Origin: an uncultured Oligoflexia bacterium
Lineage (GTDB): Bacteria > Bdellovibrionota > Bacteriovoracia > Bacteriovoracales > Bacteriovoracaceae
Direction of reading: 5' to 3'
NCBI GenBank assembly: GCA_937120495.1
Contig: CAKZJW010000112.1
Span: forward strand, 1 to 38,642
DNA length: 38,642 nt
Shown: positions 33,514-38,642 of the stretch, piece after piece
Position numbering within the stretch: position 1 is the stretch's first letter
Layout of the letters: every line of letters begins with the position of its first letter
The notes under the pieces: generated by a model
What the model was told of the DNA's origin: nothing
Database searches by the model: none
Seen by the model: only the letters and a program-made list of their open reading frames with translations
Position numbers and translations under genes: made by a program

Positions 33514-33873
33514 ATGACAATTGGCGAGTTATCACAGTTAACTGGTATGTCAAAAGACACGATAAGGTTTTATGAGAAAATTGGTTTACTGCCAAAAGCA
33601 AAGAGAAGAGATAATGGCTATCGAGAATACCCAAAAGACTTTGTTAATCAAATAAAATTACTAAATCATGCTAAGTCGTTAGGCTTTAGTCTTTGCGAGA
33701 TCAAACAGCTGGCGAGTTTATTTAAATCGAAGAAGCTGAATAAGAGAAAGATGGCTAATCTCCTCTCAAACAAAGAAATCGAAATAGATAAAAAAATACA
33801 AAATTTAAAACTCTTCAAAAAAGAAATCAAGCAGACCTTAAGTGGTCTATGTGATTATAGTGAATACATTTAA
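33514..33873 (+). CDS. MerR-family transcriptional regulator
   Basis: 119 aa from the ATG at 33514 with AAGGGACAG upstream; the frame continues upstream without a supported start. MTIGELSQLTGMSKDTIRFYEKIGLL and NGYREYPKDFVNQIKLL are the MerR winged HTH (1-60), followed by the dimerisation helix. It has few cysteines (one, GLCDYSEYI), so it is not a mercury sensor. It is divergent from the hydrolase gene, which it probably regulates. Confidence 0.88.
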   Translation: MTIGELSQLTGMSKDTIRFYEKIGLLPKAKRRDNGYREYPKDFVNQIKLLNHAKSLGFSLCEIKQLASLFKSKKLNKRKMANLLSNKEIEIDKKIQNLKLFKKEIKQTLSGLCDYSEYI

Positions 33874-33901
33874 TAACCGTCGTACTCAATTTTTTTAATA
33901 A

Positions 33902-34054
33902 TTCCGGCTCTTCTCAAGCCAGGCATTGAACACAAGCCTTGATCACTTAGATAATGTAACTATCGATTATGAGTTGAAGAAGCCATTTAGGGAATTAGCG
34001 GACATAAAAAAGGCTCTACTTATTTACGGCTTTATTGTTTCTTTCTCAAACTAG
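33902..34054 (+). pseudogene. Possible short ORF remnant
   Basis: An open stretch of 50 codons without a start includes DHLDNVTIDYELKKPFRELA. The VxYxLKKPFxxLA-like ending recalls C-terminal tails of some serine recombinases; I am not sure. It overlaps the 3' end of the YdeI-like gene on the other strand. It may be a chance frame. Confidence 0.2.
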
Positions 34055-34604
34055 GTATTTTAAATTCGGCTTCAGATGAAGTGATCAGTACATTAAGCCT
34101 TCTTAGTCGTGTTTCTTCTTTCTTCGCACTCATTACCCACCAAATAGAATCTCTTCTATAAGATGGTGCTAAGTTATTAAAAAATTTCCATGCTGATTTA
34201 TGACTCTTAATTTTTTTAAAAAATTCTTTACTCAGTTCTACATTTCTATCTTTTACTGAATAACCCTCTTTGCTAGATCTTTCATTATAGAGCTTTAAAC
34301 CTTCTCGTTTCATAAGCCCTAAATCGATAAGTTCTTTTATTTTCTTTACGTTAACAGCACTCCAAACACTATTTGTTTTTCGTGGAGTAAAACGTATTTG
34401 ATAGCTATCTTTATCAATACTTTTTCTTATACCGTCTATCCAACCAAAGCAAAGAGCCACATCTACAGATTCGGACCACGTCATGCCGGCCTTTCCAGTA
34501 TTTTTCTTAAAGTAGCCTACCCAAACTTCATTCACTTTAGAATGATTTTTTTCTAACCAATTATTAAAATCTATTTGGTCATTAAAAAAGTAAGTATCAG
34601 TCAT
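34032..34604 (-). CDS. YdeI/OmpD-associated-family protein
   Basis: 190 aa. NNWLEKNHSKVNEVWVGYFKK (about 14-34), MTWSESVDVALCFGWIDGIRKSIDKDSYQIRFTPRK (about 40-75) and SVWSAVNVKKIKELIDLGLM match the YdeI/OmdA family, of which some members have been linked to antimicrobial-peptide or bacteriocin resistance. The C-terminal part has the basic RRLNVLI segment. It stands alone between the MerR and epoxide-hydrolase-like genes. Confidence 0.85.
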   Translation of the reverse strand: MTDTYFFNDQIDFNNWLEKNHSKVNEVWVGYFKKNTGKAGMTWSESVDVALCFGWIDGIRKSIDKDSYQIRFTPRKTNSVWSAVNVKKIKELIDLGLMKREGLKLYNERSSKEGYSVKDRNVELSKEFFKKIKSHKSAWKFFNNLAPSYRRDSIWWVMSAKKEETRLRRLNVLITSSEAEFKIPSLRKKQ

Positions 34605-34726
34605 TTTCTCTATTCTCCATCAATAGATATTAATTATAATTCTTTTCTTCTTTTGATATGAAGTTACTCCTAAGGAAGCTTCAGTATTAAAAAAAGATAG
34701 ATTTACCGAAAAGGAAATTACTATAT

Positions 34727-35662
34727 TTAGTCACGCGTTAACCAGTCCAAGATTACTTTATTAGTTTCTTCTGGACACTCTTGTTGAATCTGATGACCGC
34801 CATTTAAAATAACCTCTGTAACATTTGGAACATATTCAGTGATCCTTTCAAATCTCGGAATTACATCCATCTTCCCATAAATCATAAGAGCTTGCTGATG
34901 AATAACGGGGTTAGTTTTTCCAAGTAAATGCCAGTTCCGATCAAGGTTTCTGTACCAATTAATACTTGAAGTAAAACCGGATTTTTCAAAAGCAGTGACA
35001 AAAACATTCAGGTCCTTTTCACTCATGAGAGGCTCTCCAAGAGCTATCTTTGATTGAGCGAGATTAATCATAATCATCCCTGGTTCAGGTGGAATTTGTG
35101 GTACATTTTTTCGATATAAGTTATTAAGAAACTGTGACGTGTTCTTCTCCAGCACTTCATCAGCGACACCTGGTTGTCTATTAAAGTGAACAAAGTAATA
35201 ATCTTCGCCCAAAAACTGTTCCATCAGTTCAATCCAAGGTTTCTCTCCTCTTTCCTGATATGGTAGCGCAAGATTTATTAACTTTTCTACTCGCTCAGGT
35301 TGTAAAAGAGTCATCCCCCAAACGACCATGGAGCCCCAGTCATGGCCCATAAAGACTGCCTTTTTATATCCATAATAATCTAGTAATGAGGCGAGATCTC
35401 CCGTCAAGTGCTCGATATCATAAGCCGTCACTTCAGTTGGACAAGAAGAGTTACCATACCCTCGCTGATTTGGGATAATGACATGGTACCCAGCCTCAAC
35501 CAGAGCAGAAACTTGATATCGCCAAGAATAAGCGTGCTCTGGCCAGCCGTGACAGAGTATAATAGGTTTCCCTTTATTCTCTTCACCTGCCTCAAATACT
35601 TCGAGCTGAACATGATTAACTGAAATCATTTTTGATTCTGGGAATTTAGATTTATTAAACAT
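34727..35662 (-). CDS. Epoxide-hydrolase-type alpha/beta-hydrolase
   Basis: 311 aa. CHGWPEHAYSWRYQ (oxyanion HGWPE, about 40), GYGNSSCP (about 70), FMGHDWGSMVVW (nucleophile Asp, about 111), WYRNLDRNW (cap Tyr, about 237) and NGGHQIQQECPEE (catalytic His, about 290) are the diagnostic epoxide-hydrolase/haloalkane-dehalogenase-like set. An Asp nucleophile with lid Tyr favours epoxide hydrolysis. It is divergent from the WYL regulator across a 15-bp palindrome. Confidence 0.88.
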   Translation of the reverse strand: MFNKSKFPESKMISVNHVQLEVFEAGEENKGKPIILCHGWPEHAYSWRYQVSALVEAGYHVIIPNQRGYGNSSCPTEVTAYDIEHLTGDLASLLDYYGYKKAVFMGHDWGSMVVWGMTLLQPERVEKLINLALPYQERGEKPWIELMEQFLGEDYYFVHFNRQPGVADEVLEKNTSQFLNNLYRKNVPQIPPEPGMIMINLAQSKIALGEPLMSEKDLNVFVTAFEKSGFTSSINWYRNLDRNWHLLGKTNPVIHQQALMIYGKMDVIPRFERITEYVPNVTEVILNGGHQIQQECPEETNKVILDWLTRD

Positions 35663-35697
35663 AAATTTTCTCCTTTTTTATATAATACACAAAACTG

Positions 35698-35712
35698 TGC
35701 CAGTATATGGCA
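35698..35712. promoter_or_regulatory. Palindrome between epoxide-hydrolase-like and WYL genes
   Basis: TGCCA-GTATA-TGGCA is a perfect 5-bp inverted repeat lying between the two divergent starts at 35662 and 35734, in the usual position for a regulator operator. Confidence 0.55.
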
Positions 35713-35733
35713 TAAATATGATATGATTGAAAG

Positions 35734-36468
35734 ATGGGAAAAGGCAGTTTAAGGGAAAAAAAAGAAAGACAGGAACAGATAATTGACTGTCTTAGATCAG
35801 AGGAGTACTGGACCAGCAGTAGGCTCTGTGAACATCTTGAAATTAGCTACCGAACACTTATGCGTGACTTGGCAGAGCTTAAAGAGTCGGGTGTCCCGAT
35901 AATATCCGACAAAGGTCGAGGAGGTGGTATTTCAATTATTGGGAGATGGGGATTAAATAACCTTCAATTAAGTAACTCCGATGTGATAACCCTTCTAACT
36001 TCTCTTGCCATTACCGAGGCAATCAACTCTCCCCTTCTTGTAGAGAATATAAACTCAATAAAAAACAGAATTTCTTCTGCATTTCCCATTGAGCAACAAC
36101 AAATAATTTCAAAAGTAAGAAAACGTATTTTTACCGGTGTTCATGCATCGGAGAAAGCTCTTCAAAGCTATACAACACCAAATAAAAATGTTTTAGCTGA
36201 TTTAACTGATAGTTTCTTTAATCTTACCAAAATCAAAATCAAATATAAGTCTGCAGCAGGAGAAATAACAGAACGACTTATTGAACCACAATTACTTTGT
36301 CTTGTTTTTCCAATCTGGTACTTTGTGAGTTGGGACGAACTTCGAAAAGCCGAAAGGCTTTTTAGAATTGATCGGATCATATCGACTACGAAAACAAATT
36401 TGATCTTTAAATTAAGAAAAAAAGGAAAATTGATTGAAGGTTCAAAAGAGCTTTTTAAGAATATTTAA
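35734..36468 (+). CDS. WYL-domain transcriptional regulator, YafY-like
   Basis: 244 aa. The N-terminal HTH is QIIDCLRSEEYWTSSRLCEHLEISYRTLMRDLAELKESGVPI (about 15-56). The WYL region reads RLIEPQLLCLVFPIWYFVSWDELRKAERLFRIDRI near 185-220. YafY/DeoR-type WYL regulators sense ligands or nucleic acids. It is divergent from the epoxide-hydrolase gene. Its stop lies only three bases before repeat R7. Confidence 0.88.
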   Translation: MGKGSLREKKERQEQIIDCLRSEEYWTSSRLCEHLEISYRTLMRDLAELKESGVPIISDKGRGGGISIIGRWGLNNLQLSNSDVITLLTSLAITEAINSPLLVENINSIKNRISSAFPIEQQQIISKVRKRIFTGVHASEKALQSYTTPNKNVLADLTDSFFNLTKIKIKYKSAAGEITERLIEPQLLCLVFPIWYFVSWDELRKAERLFRIDRIISTTKTNLIFKLRKKGKLIEGSKELFKNI

Positions 36469-36471
36469 GGC

Positions 36472-36577
36472 AAAAAAAAAGCCCCGTGGATTAGACGAGG
36501 CATTTAAAATACGCTATTTAGCACAATAAATATTGCCCCGACGTCTCCGATTGTCGAAGATTATCGGACTGCGATAC
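36472..36577 (-). repeat. Repeat R7 (divergent terminator + tRNA-Phe 3'-end mimic)
   Basis: A9, GCCCCGT-GGATTAG-ACGAGGC, then a diverged trailer with TACGC, then TTGCCCCGACGTCTCCG, and a longer tail with two copies of a TCGA/TCGG-type motif ending CTGCGATACTTA. The core retains GCCCCGACG but lacks the CCA-equivalent TGG. Its right tail resembles R1. Confidence 0.82.
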
Positions 36578-36916
36578 TTAAATATACTTAACTGCATAGG
36601 AGTGGATGAAGTAGCCAACTCCTAGTAATACGACTCCACTTGAATAGCATGCCCAAAATCCAAGATTGAACTTCTGAGCAAAGAAAAATGGTATGAAAAA
36701 TAATAGTGAAACAGGTACTGCAACAAAAACACTCTTAGCATACTCCACTGACTGCTTAGCATCTCCCCATTCTATGTGAGAAAATGCTAAAGCAAGTAAG
36801 GTAGTAAGAGGCAGGGCCGTTAAAAACCCTGCCAAGCCTGTTTTCTTGCCCGAAAGCCAAGAAACGAAGCTTATAAGTATTGCAGCAATAACTATTTTAG
36901 CAATTGCCAACCACAT
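36578..36916 (-). CDS. Small four-helix membrane protein, DUF3147-like
   Basis: 112 aa, with four predicted transmembrane helices. The sequence GKKTGLAGFLTALPLTTLLAL (about 22-42, broken by a Gly-rich turn) and FIPFFFAQKFNLGFW fit small DUF3147-like membrane proteins. Its stop TAA abuts repeat R7. It is the last gene of a minus-strand operon with the His-rich and HupE-like proteins. Confidence 0.6.
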   Translation of the reverse strand: MWLAIAKIVIAAILISFVSWLSGKKTGLAGFLTALPLTTLLALAFSHIEWGDAKQSVEYAKSVFVAVPVSLLFFIPFFFAQKFNLGFWACYSSGVVLLGVGYFIHSYAVKYI

Positions 36917-36917
36917 A

Positions 36918-37277
36918 TTACTTTCCTGTAAAGTTTGCTGCTACAAACTCACCATCAGGCTTTAAAAAGACATAAAGAGTTTTCCCCTTCTTTCCTTTTT
37001 CATTAGAAAAAGTAACAAGCCATTCTTTCTTGCCTTTAAACTCTTTAAGTTCTGCAGAAGCTAGCTTTGCATCATTCCAAGAAGCGTCAACCTTCTCTTG
37101 AAATGCCAAAACTCTCACCTTACTTCTTGCAAGTTTTTCAGCTTTCTCTGCATCAATTTTCTTAACTTCTTTAGGTGCGCCATGACTATGGCCATGTCCG
37201 TGAGAGTGACCTCCCCCTACTCCTGCAAAAGTAAATGTACTAATCATTAAGCTCATTAAAATTGTAATCGTTTTCAT
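36918..37277 (-). CDS. His-rich periplasmic protein
   Basis: 119 aa. The signal peptide (MKTITILMSLMISTFTFA) is followed by GGGHSHGHGHSHGAP, a dense His/Gly metal-binding segment, and then a domain (KVRVLAFQEKVDASWNDAKL, KGKTLYVFLKPDGEFVAANF) resembling a PepSY-like or DUF6488 domain. It lies next to HupE/UreJ, so metal (Ni, Co, Zn or Cu) storage or delivery is likely. The metal is not determined. Confidence 0.72.
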   Translation of the reverse strand: MKTITILMSLMISTFTFAGVGGGHSHGHGHSHGAPKEVKKIDAEKAEKLARSKVRVLAFQEKVDASWNDAKLASAELKEFKGKKEWLVTFSNEKGKKGKTLYVFLKPDGEFVAANFTGK

Positions 37278-37286
37278 ATAATCTCC

Positions 37287-38069
37287 TTATAAATTATCGT
37301 GATTTGTTGAGGGTTGAGTATTCTTTATTTTATCCATCTTCATGTGGTGATGGTAATGGTTATCTTCTGAAAAACCAAACTCATCTGGGTTTGAGGTATG
37401 CAGGTATCCATGTAACTGCATCAAGAGCAACATGAATCCAGCCAGGATCAATCCATCATTAGCAACCTTTGAGAAGCGTTTGAAAAAGTCCATTTTTCTA
37501 AAAGTCGATAAAATGAATAACATTATTGTGAGCGCTACTATTTGTCCAAGCTCGACACCAACATTAAAAGAAATAATCCTTCCAAGCATAGTGCTTCCTT
37601 TCTCACCTAGAGGTAATTGCTGAAGCCTAGTAGATAATCCAAACCCATGGATTAATCCAAAAATAAATACCATCGTTAAGAGATTTGGGGCTTTTTTAAA
37701 GCCTAAATAATCCTTAAAGCCGTTGTTATTATCAAAGCCTTTATAACAAACACTCAATGCAATCACTGCATCAATCAACCAGTAGTTTGCTGTTATCCCC
37801 AGAAAAGTTGCAAATATTAAAGTGATACTATGACCTAGTGTGAATATGCTAATAAACTTAACAATATCCTTAAAGCTCGTTAAAAAGAAGATCACTCCAA
37901 ATAAAAAGAGTAAATGGTCGTAACCTGTAATCATGTGTTCGGCACCGAGCATGATATATCGAAGGTATCCCCCGTCAATCATAGCTTGCCTTGCTTCAGG
38001 GCTAATCCCATGTGCAAGTGAGTTTGCAGACCACAATAGTGGAATCAAACTTAATAAAAGTTTAAACAT
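37287..38069 (-). CDS. HupE/UreJ-family membrane protein
   Basis: 260 aa with a signal-like N-terminus and about six transmembrane segments. Motifs are HGISPEA (residue 20), GAEHMITGYDHLLFLFGVI (about 42-60), FTLGHSITL (about 75), VFIFGLIHGFGL (about 134) and NVGVELGQ (about 168). The conserved HxxxxDH and His/Glu residues within helices bind metal; relatives import nickel or cobalt. The C-terminal tail has HYHHHMKMD. It lies in an operon with two His-rich proteins. Confidence 0.85.
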   Translation of the reverse strand: MFKLLLSLIPLLWSANSLAHGISPEARQAMIDGGYLRYIMLGAEHMITGYDHLLFLFGVIFFLTSFKDIVKFISIFTLGHSITLIFATFLGITANYWLIDAVIALSVCYKGFDNNNGFKDYLGFKKAPNLLTMVFIFGLIHGFGLSTRLQQLPLGEKGSTMLGRIISFNVGVELGQIVALTIMLFILSTFRKMDFFKRFSKVANDGLILAGFMLLLMQLHGYLHTSNPDEFGFSEDNHYHHHMKMDKIKNTQPSTNHDNL

Positions 38070-38109
38070 ATATTTCTCCTATATATAAATTAGTTTTAAT
38101 TAAAAGAAA

Positions 38110-38478
38110 CTAAACGATAGGAGGTCTAAAGATTGAAGATGGATGTTCTGTTGAGTGCATAGCTTTAGTAGAATAATTATTTTCTAATTTTTCATAAGCC
38201 ACTTCTATAATTTTAAATGAAATACTTGCTAGTAATTTGATTGACGGTTGAGGTGTATTTGAGTGGTCATGATGATGCTCGTGCTCCTCTCCATCCTCAC
38301 TGTGCTTGTGAGTATGTGAATGCTCAACATCTGCAATATTATCATGGTGAGTTTCACTAAATTCAGAATAGTTTTCGAGGTGAGAATTAATATCTTCAGC
38401 ACTATTGAAAAACAAACCTTGTGTTCCAAGACATAAGATTAGAAAAGTAAATAGAGTTAGCTTAATGCAGTAATTCAT
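38110..38478 (-). CDS. His-rich secreted protein
   Basis: 122 aa. The signal peptide (FLILCLGTQG) precedes an acidic/His segment HSHTHKHSEDGEEHEHHHDH around residues 53-72. The C-terminus ends PSSIFRPPIV. No cysteine beyond the signal. It is the first gene of the HupE operon and probably a periplasmic metal buffer. Its promoter region has AT-rich symmetry at 38482-38501 (AATATA/TATATT) that might be a metal-regulator site. Confidence 0.68.
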   Translation of the reverse strand: MNYCIKLTLFTFLILCLGTQGLFFNSAEDINSHLENYSEFSETHHDNIADVEHSHTHKHSEDGEEHEHHHDHSNTPQPSIKLLASISFKIIEVAYEKLENNYSTKAMHSTEHPSSIFRPPIV

Positions 38479-38515
38479 TTCAATATAATACGATATATAT
38501 TTTAAAATTCAGAGC

Positions 38516-38552
38516 AAAAAAAAACCAGAATGGGTTAGATTCTGGTTTTTTT
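38516..38552 (-). terminator. Terminator of the intact tRNA-Phe gene
   Basis: On the plus strand AAACCAGAAT-GGGTTAG-ATTCTGGTTT, with A run on the left; on the minus strand this is a 10-bp stem, a 7-base loop CTAACCC, then eight or more T. The loop matches those in repeats R2-R6 although the stem sequence is different. Confidence 0.9.
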
Positions 38553-38565
38553 AAACATTTTTAAG

Positions 38566-38641
38566 TGGTGCCCCGACGCGGACTCGAACCACGGACACAA
38601 GGATTTTCAGTCCTTTGCTCTACCAACTGAGCTATCAGGGC
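38566..38641 (-). tRNA. tRNA-Phe (GAA anticodon)
   Basis: 76 nt on the minus strand, with CCA encoded. The acceptor stem GCCCTGA pairs with TCGGGGC (one G-T), D-loop AGTTGGTA, anticodon stem AAGGA/TCCTT around CTGAAAA (anticodon GAA), T-loop TTCGAGT. All canonical features are present, so the gene appears functional. It is the likely attachment site of the island to its left. Confidence 0.95.
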
Positions 38642-38642
38642 A

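Larger units (their letters stand above)
22139..38641 (-). mobile_element. tRNA-Phe-anchored accessory island with repeat-bounded modules
   Basis: Seven whole or half copies of a repeat made of a tRNA-Phe 3'-end mimic, a trailer and usually a terminator cut this region into modules. All copies share the orientation of the intact tRNA-Phe gene at 38566-38641, and they lie downstream of its 3' end. This is the expected trace of repeated integration at a tRNA 3' end, each event leaving a displaced copy of the attachment core. No intact tyrosine or serine integrase is found in the window; only a 152-aa recombinase-domain-like protein at 27988. Limits are set by the outermost repeats and are approximate. 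Confidence 0.7.

Noticed and set aside
22139..36577. The regularly recurring repeat as a CRISPR array.
   Set aside because: Spacing is from 1 to 4 kb and is filled with genes; there are no short uniform spacers and no cas genes.
38482..38501. A firm Zur or Fur box ahead of the His-rich operon.
   Set aside because: The symmetry is AT-rich with a mismatched centre and could arise by chance in this low-GC DNA.

Overview
The window is low-GC (about one third G+C by eye, not computed), densely packed DNA from a Gram-negative bacterium. It encodes many Sec-secreted proteins, lipoproteins and outer-membrane barrels, and a tRNA gene with an encoded CCA end. The protein mix (transglutaminase-elicitor-type protease or transferase, secreted endonuclease I, small lipoproteins, His-rich periplasmic proteins) reminds me of Bdellovibrionota, in particular the Bacteriovorax group. 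That assignment is from general impression, not from a search.

Layout. 1-20.5 kb looks like ordinary chromosome: the 3' end of rpsT, a secreted transglutaminase-elicitor-like protein, an AlkB-type di-iron membrane hydroxylase, a DegT-family aminotransferase, an xdhABC molybdo-hydroxylase operon on the minus strand, a metallophosphoesterase lipoprotein, two outer-membrane barrel proteins, a SAM methyltransferase, several exported proteins of unknown function, a TetR plus membrane-protein pair, a MOSC/DOPA-dioxygenase-like pair, secreted endonuclease I, and a textbook divergent oxyR-katA pair. 20.2-22.1 kb holds a GbsR/MarR-type regulator next to a DCC-family protein and divergent from a flavin-reductase-like gene, with a perfect 10-bp inverted-repeat operator between them.

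22.1-38.6 kb is the most interesting part. It is an accessory island downstream of an intact tRNA-Phe gene (minus strand, at the right edge). It is cut into modules by seven copies, or half copies, of a repeat that mimics the 3' end of tRNA-Phe (TGGTGCCCCGACG on the plus strand) followed by a tRNA trailer and an intrinsic terminator. All copies have the same orientation as the tRNA. Between them lie small regulator-plus-enzyme modules: LysR/methyltransferase/DUF4336-like/kinase/DUF1330-like/Map/ParD-like; VOC/AraC; recombinase-domain HTH/lipase/metallopeptidase; AlkD-like; MarR/DUF4336-like; hydrolase/MerR/YdeI-like/epoxide-hydrolase-like/WYL; and a His-rich HupE metal operon. One repeat is split cleanly at GGTGCCC by a 2,004-bp segment. 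No complete integrase is visible in the window, so the array looks like serial accretion at a tRNA attachment site, perhaps mobilised in trans.

Most accessory enzymes are divergent from their own regulator, with a palindrome in the shared intergenic region. This suggests each module works as a self-contained, inducible unit.
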